Source: Aphidius gifuensis
Lineage: Eukaryota; Arthropoda; Insecta; Hymenoptera; Braconidae
Assembly (NCBI RefSeq): GCF_014905175.1
Contig: NC_057788.1
Coordinates: 21,856,154-21,920,153 of the forward strand
Direction of reading: 5' to 3'
Length of the DNA: 64,000 nucleotides
The notes under the pieces were generated by a model, which ran no database searches, was not told the origin of the DNA, and saw only the letters and a list, made by a program, of their open reading frames with translations. A program made the translations under genes and the position numbers. Shown here in pieces: positions 20,955 to 33,995 of the stretch (positions are counted from its first letter, which is position 1; every line of letters starts with the position of its first letter).

Positions 20955-23400
20955 AGCTAGATGGCGCGAGGAATTTTTTTCTGAAATCCAAAATGGCCGC
21001 GCCTTTGTTAGAGAGAGAACCTGTGTCGTTCAGTGTTGTGACTTTTTACACTTATATTTGTAATAATAATTGTTAATTAATTATAAATTGTTGTTAAATC
21101 GATTAATTAAATTTTTCTGAACAGAATGTGATATAAATTATTGTAAAGTTTGGTGAATTTCGACCAAAATCAATGGACCTGTCAATGGCGTTCGAGCTGA
21201 CAAAGACAAATGTTAATTTGTTAAATAATGGACAAATCGCATGTAAATATCGTGTTTCCTCATTGTTATTAATTATTTAGTGCATAAACAAACATAATTA
21301 TGTAATTTTTATCGATAATTATACAAAAAAAAAAATTAATTTTTTGAGGTTAGATTGTCATTTTTAGACAAAGTTAAAGTCTTTTTTTTTGCAATAATAA
21401 ATGTTAAACAATTATAAATTGTTATTAAATCGATTAAATAAATTTTTCTGAACTCATTGTGATATAAATTGTTGCAGATATTCGTGATTTTTGTCAAAAA
21501 TTAATGTACCTGTCAATGGCGTTGGAGCTGACAAAGGCAAATCTTAAATCGTCAAACAATGAACAAATGGTATGTAAATATCGTGTTTTTTCACTGTTAG
21601 TAATTATTTAACGCATAAACAAACATAATTACGTAGTTTATATCAATAATTAGTGCAAAAAATAAATTAATTATCTGAGGCTAGATTGTCATTTGATACA
21701 AAAACAAAGAACTTATCAATTTATTTTAAAATATTTGTTATATATGGCATTGTTGTAGCATTTTGTTGTATAATAATCGTTTTTTTATTAATAGTAATCA
21801 AAAAAATATGAAATATTTCAATATTAATTTTCCCTTGTATGATGCCTTTGTCAATTTTTATCGTCAGTGTTTAGTCTTTATTTTTTAACTTCGAAACTTG
21901 ATTTTTATTGTTACAATTTGTTGATTTATTTTTTATTTATCTATTTTTTATACATTTACTATTTATTTATTTATTTAATTATCATTTATTCATTAATTTA
22001 CCATAACTTTAATAATATCACTTTTACTGTTGTTACTAATACTCCAGTTTGAAAAAAAATTATAACATAATATTTATTTGATATTTGTAATGTTTGCAGA
22101 TGACAAAAAAGTGTGGCTGGAACGTCTAATGTGTCAATGTAGTTTATTAAACACAATTGCTGTAACTGGACCCAAAAAAAAATGACTAGATTGTTTCGTC
22201 ATTAAGACCATAATCATTTTGGAGTTAAGTAAGTACTTTTTTTTATATTTTTAAAAATAAAAATATAGTCTTATACTTGACCAATAACAATTAATTGATT
22301 TATTGTTACAGTTGCATCACATTCATCCACGGCAAACGCTTTATTTACGTCAAATTAAATAAGCTTCAATGATGAAGAAAAGTATTTATAACACTTGAGA
22401 CAACATGGAAAATATTAAGACAATGATGTTAACAATTAGAATATTATAAGGTACGTCGATTTACGTACATGTTATCAAGTGGTTTAAAAATTAATAAAAT
22501 TAATTTTCAACTTTTTGTTAATTGAATAATCATAAAATACTGGTACACCTGAACCAGCAACAAAAACCAATCATCTACATGATATGCTTATGCCTCAACA
22601 ATGATGAATCTCTGATTACTTGATTATTTACATTTTACATGGACAATTAAATAGAATAATTGTCAAGTTTGAATGAAATTCTCATGAATTACCCAATATG
22701 ATTTTATCAATCATTTACAGGAACAACAATTAATAACATCGCATGGTGCTGGTATTATTGACTTTTAATATACCACTCATGGTTGTTAATTTGTTATTGA
22801 TGAACATTAACTTGTTTTTGTTGAGCTTTATCAAAGTGTTTTTTATTTGCTTTGATATGAGCCGCTGTCATGTTGTTGCCTACGGCTGAACCACATGTTG
22901 CTGTTCAGAGTTTCAAGAAAAAACTGCCTCTATTAGAAAGAATGTTACGACAGTCGGCTCGAGATTCTCGTTTCACACTTTGAAATTGATAAATCGTTTC
23001 GAAATAATAACAGTAATGAACTATTTTAAGAGTATATAATAATTGTTAGTGAATTATCAATTTACTCAGTATAAACTATTAAAAATAATTAATTAATATT
23101 AAAAAAGGAAACTAAACTATTTATTAACTATATAAATTCTTGTGTCTTGTAAAAGTCGTGATAGTGGTGAAAAGTGATCATTGTTTTGTGCGTGTAGTGT
23201 TTGTGTTATGATCCAGTGTGATCATTGAACTTGTACTGCTGATCAGATAAAATCATCATGAATTTCTACATGGCGTTGGAGCATTTTGATGACCAGGGTG
23301 GGAAGATGAATATCTACTAAAAAGGTAAGATTTTTTTAAAATTAATAATTGTCGTGATGTAATTGCATTTATGATGTTGTTTAAAACTCCATGATGTGAT
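20955..23400. repeat. Tandem segment 3, partial and more diverged
   Basis: Begins with TAGATGGCGCGAGG and AAAATGGCCGCGCC as in front of segment 1, then carries two copies of the first exon-like block (ATG at 21174 and 21506), the counterpart of exon 2 (22101, frame-shifted), the TTGCATC block (22312), and the terminal block ending at 23324 (AAAAAG|GTAAG). The carrier relic and the module arrays are absent. Its greater divergence suggests it derives from the oldest copy. Confidence 0.7.
21174..23320 (+). pseudogene. Exon-like remnants of the unrecognised gene (segment 3)
   Basis: The first block reads MDLSMAFELTKTNVNLLNN but its donor is mutated (GCATGT instead of GTATGT). The second, a local duplicate, reads MYLSMALELTKANLKSSNN and keeps GTATGT. 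The small frame MNFYMALEHFDDQGGKMNIY at 23258-23320 precedes a consensus donor. Overall the frame is broken and no family is recognised. Confidence 0.3.
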
Positions 23401-24375
23401 ACTTTGTAATATGTTCTTCAGGTCATTCTGCTTTGTTTTTATTTTGATTTATATATTATGTGATAATTTAGGTTGTATGATATTGATTAGATGACGCTTA
23501 TCGTTATCGTTATCATGTACATCAGTGTCTATAAAAACACCAAGTAGTTTATTATTAAATCCATTGAAATTTGCTGCTTTAAGCGCAACACCATATTTTA
23601 TTGTATACGTTATGTGTAAATATTTTATTTTTTATTATTTATATTATAATAGTTTTATGACGTTATATTTTTGAAACTTGAATATTATTATTAATTTTTT
23701 TTTTTTTGTTTTATTATTGCAATTAAGTATGTTTTTTCAAGATTTCCCACAGATTTAAGGAAGATTTTAATTGTCATTGCGCAGTGTCATCGACGCAAAT
23801 AATTTTTAACTTATTATAGTACAAAGTTAAACCACAAAAATAATTATTAAAGCTAAATTAAAGTTAGTCAAAAAAAAAAGGTATTAATTATTTAAAATCA
23901 ATTATCAATGTAATATATTATTTTTATAAATTGAATTAGAATTGTCCCTAAATGACAATTCCAAGTTTTCTAGGGACAATTGAACGAACAAAGTTTGATC
24001 TTCAAAAATTACTAAAACCCCGTGATCAATTCTCAAGTACCGGAGTCTATAGTACCGGAGTCTACACAACCGCGTGATAGCTCGTGACTTGTATCGATTT
24101 TCTCGGCTTTGTCGTAGTGTTTTTTAACATTATGACGACAATCCTATAAACGACAGTTAGCTACACCTTATCTTAATTTTTTGAGGTGGCACAAAAAAGA
24201 GTAAAGTTGGAATAAATATTTTTAATAACTAAACATAGTTCAAGGTTTTTCATAAACAAAGTAAAAACAAATAAATTTATATAATTTTTTTACCATTTAT
24301 GGAATTTGGACTTGGACCAGGAAATAATATAATCATTACAAATTTCTAGGTTTTGTGAATCATCAAAAAAAAAAA
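23401..24375. promoter_or_regulatory. Upstream region of the V-ATPase a-subunit gene
   Basis: No gene seen in 23401-23990, which is A/T-rich. From 24000 the base composition rises, with a direct repeat AGTACCGGAGTCTA (about 24036 and 24051) and a segment with GTGATAGCTCGTGAC and CATTATGACGACAATCC. This probably contains the promoter and 5' untranslated exon. The exact transcription start cannot be placed. Confidence 0.35.
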
Positions 24376-27300
24376 ATGGGCTCACTTTTTCGCAGTGAGG
24401 AGATGACCTTGTGTCAATTATTTCTTCAAAGTGAAGCAGCCTATGCTTGTGTTTCTGAACTTGGAGAACTTGGACTTGTACAATTTAGAGATGTGAGTTT
24501 AATTTTTTTTTTTTTTTAAGGAATAAAAAGAAAAAGTAGTGTCTTTAATTTAATGGGTGTAGAAAATATATGTTGACATATTTGTTTGTATTTTTAGTTA
24601 AATCCTGATGTTAATGCATTTCAACGTAAATTTGTTAATGAAGTACGTCGTTGTGATGAGATGGAACGTAAATTACGTTATTTGGAAAAAGAAATTAAAA
24701 AAGATGAAATTCCAATGCTTGATACAGGAGAAAATCCTGAAGCACCACAACCTCGTGAAATGATTGATCTTGAAGCAACTTTTGAGAAACTTGAAAATGA
24801 ATTACGTGAAGTTAATCAAAATGCTGAAGCTCTTAAACGAAATTTTTTAGAGCTAACTGAGCTTAAACATATTTTAAGAAAAACCCAAGTTTTCTTCGAC
24901 GAGGTAAGATGACTTAAAAAATTATTTTTTAAATAATTTAATTAATACTAATGTTGTTGAATTTTTACTTTAAATAATGACAGCAATAATAATAGTTATA
25001 GCTCAATTATTACTTTAACAGTAATTAATTGGCTGTAATTGAGTTTTTTTTTTTTTTTTTTTTTGTTATATTGAAAAGTGTGTGTTTTATCAGTAAGTTG
25101 AAATTAAAGAATATAATCGAATATTCATGGAAGCTGATTTATTCTTTAATTACTTCTTGAATTAATTTTTTTTTATCAATTTAAAATAGTTTTATGAAAA
25201 TGAAAATAATTGCTTTCAATAATAACCAGTACAATTGACGAAAGAAATTTTTTTTTTTTAAAGAGTATGTTTGAAGTAAAACAATATATTTTGATAAATT
25301 TCAATATACTTTTAACGAGTAACTCAATTTAAAAATACCAAGTTAAATTATATTTCTTTATAGAATTAACGTCAAATTGTTTTTGTTTTATGCTGAGTGT
25401 TTTTACAACTATATAAATATAACAATTAAGTGATTTTAGGAGTACTTAATGCGTTATTTTTGCCAGCTAACAAATCAGTTGTAATATTGCAACGAACATA
25501 CGTCACTTGATTATTCCCTGTCTCTTAAAATATTTTTTTAAATTATTTTTACGTTATCATATCGACTTATAAATGTAAGTAAAATGGATTTATCAGCTTC
25601 AGTCAGAAAATAATAACAGATTTTTTTTAATTATTTAATGTAGATTTGTTTAAATATTTTTGAGATGCTCAGAAGGCATGTTTTTTCTTTCTCAATAATC
25701 ATGTATTTATTTTCATTTTTCTTATCTCTTTTTCTTTAAAATATTTGCACAGATGTTGGTCTTTAAAATTGACAATACTCGTTTAATCTTGAAGCTTAAA
25801 AAAGAAATTTTCTAATTTTTTTTTTACTATCCTGTAGTTTTGGAAAACTTTTCTAGTCTTTTGTTATAATATTATTTAAAACTTTATAAATGCTTGACAA
25901 TGTTGATGGCATAGTTATTGATATAATAAATATTAATTTTATATTTCCTATACAGGATAATATTACAGTCATATGATTTTTATTTTTCGTTAACTTCAAG
26001 GTGTGCCAGTCTCGTGATCTGTCGTCATACATTCTCATTCTCGTCTATAACAGTTTTACGTGTACACACACACACTATAAACTACACTTAAATTTTATTC
26101 AGTAACGTGACAAAAAAATTGGGCATAGCAACTTACATTTATTTTTCACGTTATGGAAATGGGACTTGTATAAATCCTTAAGGTATCTCCACCAACTCAA
26201 CCATATTGATACCATTGTCTTATAACTTGCATCATAGTTATTTTATTTATTGTCATTGCCTTGGAAATGCTTGACTCTTTAATTTTTTTAAAAAAGAATC
26301 ATTGTTGATAGTTGCTAATTGACAACACACATCTTGCATATTTATAAATTTTTTATCTTCAATTTAGAGGACACTTAATATTCAAGTAGCTATTTTTACT
26401 AGTGTTTACACAATAGTGTTAAATAAAAATTGACTTTAGCGTTTTATTTAAAAATATGTATTCAATTAATACGAACAATTTCCGACTCATTCACGGTTTG
26501 TCTGCTGGTGAGTCGTATTAGTATCTTCGTGCGGAAATTATCTACTTTGCACACTTGCATTCATTGCATGACACTGAAAGCTATTTTCAATATACTAAGA
26601 ATATATTTAATTTTATGCATTTATATTTTTAAATGTTCTATCTATTTTTGCTTGTCTGTTATTGATTTTTTTTTATGTAGTTTTATCAATTAAACCTATT
26701 CTATAAATATTTCAAACTGAAGCTGTGTCAAACGTTATTCTCTCAATATGAATTTTATAATGCGTTTTTCACAATATTTATAATGAAAATATAAATAAAT
26801 TTATAAAAAAAGAGACAGGGAAATAGAGAAGTGACATGTGTTTGTTGTCAGACTGAGCATGGAGGTGTCGTGTCGCAGATGGCAGACCCAAATCGCGAGG
26901 AAGAGCAAGTAACTTTATTGGGTGAAGAGGGCCTCCGCGCTGGCGGCCAGGCTCTTAAACTCGGGTAATTAATTGTGGCGTTTTTTTTTTTTTTACTAAA
27001 TAGAGCACAGAAAATTTAATTGTTTAAAAAAAATTTACTGTGCTCTTCAGTGAAATTAGATTAAGCTGACCGAGTAACGCATGTGTATACTATGTATACA
27101 TTATATTTCAAAGTATAATTTTTTAAGTTACCTATACAGAATCAAAAAAAAAAAAAAAAAAGAAAGTAATTCTTTCTATGCTTTTATAACCTATTAAATC
27201 CTTTGCTTATATGCTCCATTACCGGCTTATATATTGAAATATATACATTTAAAATTTTCATCGTAACAATGTTGCATTTATATAGAAAATATAGTAGCTT

Positions 27301-30300
27301 CGTGCTAGACTATTTAAAGTTTACTAATCATTTGACAATTTGCACTAATATTTTGGTTAAATTATGGTGGTGGTAGTGGTTTTTTTTCTGTTGTTGTTAT
27401 CGTTTATTGTTATACTTTGTTAAAGTAAGTTGCATGTTCATCTACAAGATGTTTTTTGCATGCGGGTGCATGAACAATAATTATTTTTTCATTCACTTTG
27501 GCATGTGACTGTGAGTCTGAGATGATCTTGGAATTATTTTTTCATACACATATGAAAATAACTATTAATTTTTGCGATATTATATTATATAAAATTAAGC
27601 ACAATTGCTTAAGCGTTCATCATATATATATTTTGTTTTTTTTTCTCAATCGAATTTTACATTTTTAAATCAATCGTGCAATCATGCATCGCACAATTAT
27701 GAAAACCTACCGTTGCACTTCAAGTTGTTTCATTTATATCGCATTTTTTTGAAAGGATTTACATTTTTTTTCATGACGTTATTGATGGGTGACGAAAGGT
27801 GAAGTATTGCAAATCATGATGAGACAAATAAGTCGTCCTGTAGCCAAATGGTTAAGGCGATATGCCTGGAAAACAACGATCACGGTTTCGATTCCCATCT
27901 TTGGCTTACTAAACTTACATAATCCGCATACTAATATATCGATTTTTTTTTAAATTTAAAATCTGCATCATATTTAAGTCATTTACGTTAGCTTTCTAGA
28001 ATTTGCATTTTCAGTGAATCTGCAATAAATACATCAGCTGAAAAAAAAATAATACTGAAGTCCTGATCAAATTTAGCAGATGATACGAACCGGGCTTATT
28101 TTTTGACTAGCTTCAGCGCTACATTTGCAAAGCATCTATTGCCTTGCCTCAATTCTAGAACATAAATTATGCTAAAAAAAAAAATAACGCTCAATGCTAA
28201 AATTGCATAATTATATAGTCTCGTCGTAGTGAAACTCAAGTAGAAATAGTATAGTGAACTCAATCGTCGCGTCAATGGCTTATATATTTGTGTTTATTTT
28301 TCGGTATTATATATCAATTGAATAATGTTGCAAAAATAATATAAAAATTTTGTCACAATTTCGAAGTGCAATGAAGGTAAAATTGTATACATATCAAAGT
28401 TTTTTTTACATAGGCTCAATTGGCTGATTTTTTTTTTTTTGAGCGGAATGAAATATTTCATAAATACAATATTTTAAAATGCACATAAAAATCATTAGTA
28501 TTTTAATGATTACAGCACATGTATTCTGAAGAAGACATAGCTGTTGTAGGAGCGCAATATCGGAGTCCCCTCAGGCAAGCTGTTATCAATCGTTTTTAGA
28601 ATTTGCTTTTATTTATTTGTATTTTCTAATTAGCTATTGTTATTGATTTCCTTTGCTCGGTATTCCTGTTTTTTTTTATCCTACCTATGCTCACATTGAA
28701 GTAATTTGAACAACATTGAAAGACATGAAACGTTAATTAAGTTTTATTTATAACGTTAAAATAATAATAATTATTAAACTTGATTATTAATGCTTCAACA
28801 ATTAAATCATTTAAGTAAAATGATAATTCCGTTAATAACACACAAATACCATTACACGCCATACGTTTTACGCGAACGGGTTAAAATAAAATCGACACCG
28901 ACTAAACGATTCACGTCAAAATTATTAATAATAACTTAATTTTTGTACAATTTTAGATCAATTTGAACGTTAGTTTTTTATCATAGCATAAAAATCAAAG
29001 TCTTGGGTTCGATTCACACCAGAGTCAAGTTTTTATTTTCTTAATTTTTTTCCAACTTCAAATGGCTTGATTGTCAATTTGAAAATTCATATCTTAAAAT
29101 TATTTTTTCGTGAATCGTTATGTCGTGTAATGACTTATAAAATATGTACGTATATAATAATTACAGTTCGAAAAATAATAATTAAGAAATGTTCCAGAAG
29201 TTAGAACCGATAAACTATACATAGTGAAAATAAAAAAGAATCCCTAAGAGAAAGTTTCCCTGTACACTTAGTTCATTGATGACCTTGAAATATATTTATA
29301 TAGAAATAGACATTAAATGAAACGAAACATTGATAATTTTCATTAAATCTTAGATACTTACTAGTTTTTTTTTCTGATTTTGGGTAAGTTTTGGTGAAAT
29401 TATAAATTTTTAAATTGTCAGTTTCATTTTGTTTTTTGTTTAATTCACAAGAATTTAATGAATTCCAATAGATTTACATTATATACATACTTGTATGTTT
29501 TAAATTATTTTTTCACTATTTTCAGTGCGATAATTTATCGCTACATAGTTGTTTAAGCGAAAATAAATTATTTCGCTAAAGTTTTAAGGGTGTGAAAATC
29601 AAGTTACACACTGTCATTTGTGCAAGATTGTTGTGATTTCAATGATATATATTTTGCTACATGTGTGTCTAATATAAAGTCAAAACTTGCATAGTTTCAA
29701 AAAGACAATTAAAACTAGAATAATTACGAATGTGTCAATTGAGATAAGCGTAGAAATGAAAGTTACAAGTGAATTTCGGGTTCGAATTTCGTCAAGGAAC
29801 AAGTATTTTTGTTTCTCACATTTTCATGTAAAAACGTCTTGATGATTTTTCAATATCCTTATTCTAATATTTCTTGATTCATAAATGTTCAACTCAATTC
29901 TCATTAAAATTGATTAGAAAATAAACGAAAGGATTTTTTTTGGTCCTTATAATTTGAATATATATAACTATACAAGCAGCTGACTACATATATTATACAC
30001 ACTTGTATCAAAATATACTAATATTATTTGTTGGAAAATTTATTTAATACATTGTATATTGTAAAAAAAATAAGTATATATTACTATGGAGTCTTAAAAC
30101 TAACGTAGAACTACCTGTATCCATATTTATTGTTTTTTTTTTTTATTTTACAAATAATACATGTCATATTTTTTATTTTTTGAGCATTGTGGTGTCCGAA
30201 TATAGAGTGTTAATGTTATTGTGTCTTGTCTGTTGTGTCGTCAGCAAGAGCACGCAGGCTTGAATCCTACCGAGTCCATGACACGCGCGTTGATTAGTGA

Positions 30301-33300
30301 TGACAATATCGCTCGCCAGTCTACCCTTGGTCCTGTCCAGTTGGGGTATGTACCTAAAGTCACTTCCTTCACTTAAATAGCATCATAAATCCTATCAATA
30401 TACTATCCATTATTAATTCTTCCATTAACTAAAAATCAATTTTCTCATTAATCATTTCAATAATCCGAAATAAAACAAAAAATGTGTGTATGCGTTTATA
30501 TGAAAAATTATAAAAAGAAAACAAGTCAGAGTAATGAACCAAGATGAAGGGAAAAAGAAAAAAAAAAACATTGGATTTATTTGATAAAGAATCAATATAT
30601 GAATTTTGATTTTATCTTCAATAATATTTTCATCTGTGTCTGGATGGTAAATTAATGTTATGACAGTAGAATTTCTAAATAGACACATAATAGTTTTTTG
30701 TTTTAAATGTTATTTGAAAAAATTAAATTTGTAATTTAAGTACAATGAATTTACTCAAATAACATTTATAACGAGATCTATTTTTTTATTTATTACAAAG
30801 TTATGATAAAAGTAATTTTTTATCAAAACTAAGTAATTTAATTAATAACAATTATTGGGTTCTAATGTCTTGTCGTTGAATAAGTGTATAAATAATTATT
30901 TTTCATTATTATGTTTATGATTGTTGATATATTTTTTTGTAAAAATTTAGTACAAGCACATCGACGTTATGCACCATTATTTCTTATTTCTTAATATAAT
31001 ATTTAAAAAAAAGTAAACAAGTAGATTCTTACGCATTGTAAAATGTAGTTCTAAACGACGCTCTATATTATTGAAATATGTATAAGCTGGTATATATAAG
31101 GAACAATTACCCTACACAGCTCTTAACTCAATTTATTAATAATTGTATTCCTTTATTTTTTATTTTTTTTTCCTGTTTTTTCTCTTTTACAATGGACTTT
31201 TTTTTTTTTTATTTTCTTTCTCGTAATTTTGTGTTAATTTATTATAAATTTTACGCTTGGTAATTATTCAAATATATATTTTTACTAAATAATTTTTTTA
31301 CTTATAGTTTGTGTTTGTTTGTTTGTTTTGTTTTTTTTTTACTTATAATTTATGTTTTTTATTTTTCGATTTATTATTGATTTTTAAAAAATTCTTTAAT
31401 TAAATTTTTAACTTAAATTAATTATAAAATCAAATCAAAGTAGGATCAAGTACAATGAGTGAACGTAATATATATATTTTTTTTAATATTTTTTTTTCTA
31501 TTGTTATGCCAATTTTCATGTTAAATGTGTTACGTAAATGCTAGATCCATTTAATAATAAATATTAGACTCGCGTTAATTTAATTGAAATGATATATTTC
31601 AATGATTATTTATTTAATTTTTATATTTTAAATTAGTTTCGTTGCTGGTGTTATTCTACGAGAGAGAATTCCAGCATTTGAGCGAATGTTATGGCGAGCA
31701 TGCAGAGGAAATGTTTATCAAAGCTAAATGGCATCATAAGTATCATAAATTTATTTTAAATTTCAGGGTGATAATGTATTTAAATCTGTCTTCATAATAT
31801 TTTTCCAAGGAGATCAATTAAAAACACGTGTTAAAAAAATATGTGAAGGTTTTCGTGCAACTTTATATCCATGTCCTGAGGCACCTGCTGATAGACGTGA
31901 AATGGCTATGGGTGTAATGACTCGTATTGAAGATTTAAATACTGTAAATTTTATTTATTACTTTAAAAAAAATTTATTAAATATTAAACTGTAAAATATA
32001 AAACTAATGATTTAATAATTTATTAGGTTTTGGGACAAACTCAAGATCATCGTCATCGTGTTTTAGTTGCTGCAGCAAAAAATATTAAAAATTGGTTTAT
32101 TAAAGTTCGCAAAATAAAAGCAATTTATCATACATTAAATCTTTTTAATTTGGATGTTACACAAAAGTGTCTAATTGCTGAATGCTGGGTACCAGTACTT
32201 GATATTGAAACTATTCAACTTGCTCTACGTCGTGGAACAGTAAGAAAATATATATTTTTTTAGAAAATTAATTTAAAAAATAAATTCATTGAAAATAAAT
32301 GGTTTTTTTTTTTTTGTATTTTTTGTTTTTTTAGGAACGAAGTGGAAGTTCAGTACCTCCAATATTAAATAGAATGGAAACTTTTGAAGATCCTCCAACG
32401 TACAATCGAACAAATAAATTTACAAAAGGTTTTCAAACATTGATTGATGCTTATGGTGTTGCTTCATATCGTGAAATGAATCCAGCACCATACACAATAA
32501 TAACATTTCCATTTTTATTTGCTGTTATGTTTGGTGACACAGGACATGGTTTGTTAATGTTTATATTTGGTGCTTGGATGGTATTAAAAGAAAAACCACT
32601 TGCTGCAAAAAAATCTGATAATGAAATATGGAATATTTTCTTTGGAGGACGTTATATTATATTTTTAATGGGTTTATTTTCAATGTACACGGGTCTTATT
32701 TACAATGACATATTCTCAAAGTCATTGAATATATTTGGCTCAAAATGGCATAATAATTATCCTTTGAAGAACCTTACAGAATCACATTTTTTGGCTCTAG
32801 ATCCAGTTTATGCTTATGATAAATCACCATATGCAATTGGTGTGGATCCAGTATGGCAAATATCACAAAATAAAATTATATTTCTTAATTCTTATAAAAT
32901 GAAAATATCCATTATTTTTGGAGTTGTTCATATGTTATTTGGTATTTTTGTTGGTCTATGGAATCATCTTTACTTCAAAAAACGAATCAATATTATTTGT
33001 GAATTTATACCTCAAGTAATATTCTTAACATTTTTATTTGTCTACATGACATTACTTATGTTGATTAAATGGATTAAATATGGACCTGGTAATCCAGAAA
33101 AATCAGGACCATATTGTGCACCATCTGTTCTTATTACATTTATCAATATGATTTTATGTAAAGATGGAACATATCCAGCAGTTTGTGGTAGTGAATTTAT
33201 GTTTCCTGGACAATATTATCTTCAAAAATTATTACTTGTATTGGCTCTTTTGACTATTCCATGGATGCTTTTTGCTAAACCTGTTATGCTTATCAAGGAA

Positions 33301-33807
33301 AGAAAAAGCAAACATATGCAATTAAATAATCATGGTACTGAAAATGGAGATGCTGAAGTAGGAGCTGGAACAATTATTCAAAATCCTTTGGCACCAAAAG
33401 AAGAAGAAGAAGAAGAAGAATTAAGTGATTTATTTATTAATCAAGCAATTCATACTATTGAATATGTTCTTGGAAGTGTATCACATACTGCTTCATATTT
33501 ACGTCTTTGGGCTTTATCTCTTGCTCATGCTCGTAAGTTTCGTTTTTTTTTTCTCTTAATTAAAATATATAAATTTTAATAAATATATATTAACATTTTT
33601 CTAAAAATTATATTTCAGAATTATCTGAAGTTTTGTGGAACATGGTGATGAGACAAGGCTTTGGTCGTGAAGGATCCTCCGGTGGAATAATGCTCTTTTT
33701 CACATTTGGATTTTGGGCAACTCTTACAGTTGGTATTCTCGTTCTTATGGAGGGACTTTCAGCATTTCTTCATACTTTACGTCTTCACTGGTAAATCAAT
33801 AAATTAT

Positions 33808-33841
<34 letters not shown>

Positions 33842-33995
33842 AAAAAAATTTGTTATTATAATTATTCATATTGATGCTATTTTTTATTTTAGGGTTGAAT
33901 TTCAAAGTAAATTTTATTCTGGTACGGGGTATAGTTTTACTCCTTTCTCCTTTGAAATAATTTTGGAAACAGCTCAAACAACTCCTGAGGAATAA
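24376..33995 (+). CDS. Vha100-1: V-type proton ATPase subunit a
   Basis: Membrane subunit of the V0 sector, which carries protons across endomembranes. Exons: 24376-24492, 24598-24903, one alternative third exon, 31637 to about 31712, 31767-31943, 32027-32239, 32335-33532, 33619-33790, 33893-33995. The N-terminus [20 protein letters not shown] and the cytosolic arm (coiled coil near residues 50-130) are typical. The membrane part begins near [16 protein letters not shown]. The essential arginine lies in the conserved [18 protein letters not shown], split by the intron at 33532. An EEEEEEE run precedes [11 protein letters not shown]. Expected product is about 820-825 residues. The gene is intact apart from the segment after exon 4: the frame meets TAA at 31725 before the next acceptor, and the conserved FLRQAEI-PLEDP segment is missing (see findings). 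The long 6.7-kb second intron holds the alternative exons. Confidence 0.95.
26852..26964 (+). other. Vha100-1: V-ATPase a subunit alternative exon 3a
   Basis: A 113-nt exon ([19 protein letters not shown], then [17 protein letters not shown]) between a TTGTCAG acceptor and a GTAATT donor. It enters in phase 0 and leaves in phase 2, exactly as needed between exon 2 and the exon at 31637. The [18 protein letters not shown] join is the conserved form of the family. Confidence 0.92.
27835..27909 (+). pseudogene. tRNA-like element inside the V-ATPase a intron
   Basis: Shows an A box TAGCCAAATGG (27841-27851) followed by TTAAGGCG and a B box GGTTTCGATTCC (27884-27895) with one extra T. The ends pair poorly and the B box has an insertion, so it looks like a tRNA pseudogene or the head of a tRNA-derived SINE rather than a working tRNA. 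Confidence 0.55.
28516..28574 (+). other. Vha100-1: Possible V-ATPase a subunit alternative exon 3b with GC donor
   Basis: A 59-nt open block ([19 protein letters not shown]) after a GATTACAG acceptor and before CAG|GCAAGC, the usual context of a GC-AG donor. Phase is 0 in and 2 out, the same as exons 3a and 3c. I do not recall this peptide from the family, so its use is uncertain. Confidence 0.5.
30245..30345 (+). other. Vha100-1: V-ATPase a subunit alternative exon 3c
   Basis: A 101-nt exon ([20 protein letters not shown], then [14 protein letters not shown]) between GTCGTCAG and GTATGT. It has the same phases as exon 3a. The [13 protein letters not shown] motif is known from the alternative form of fly Vha100-1. 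Probably spliced in a mutually exclusive or tissue-specific way with 3a. Confidence 0.9.

Noticed and set aside
4073..23400. Idea that the tandem block is an integrated virus or a CRISPR-like array
   Set aside because: No viral gene, integrase or capsid-like frame is present. The modules are unequal in length, lack short identical repeats with unique spacers, and sit in an animal genome.
28980..29030. Plus-strand GGGTTCGATTCACACC as a possible tRNA
   Set aside because: Only the B box is recognisable. The upstream part is A/T-rich without an A box or stem pairing.
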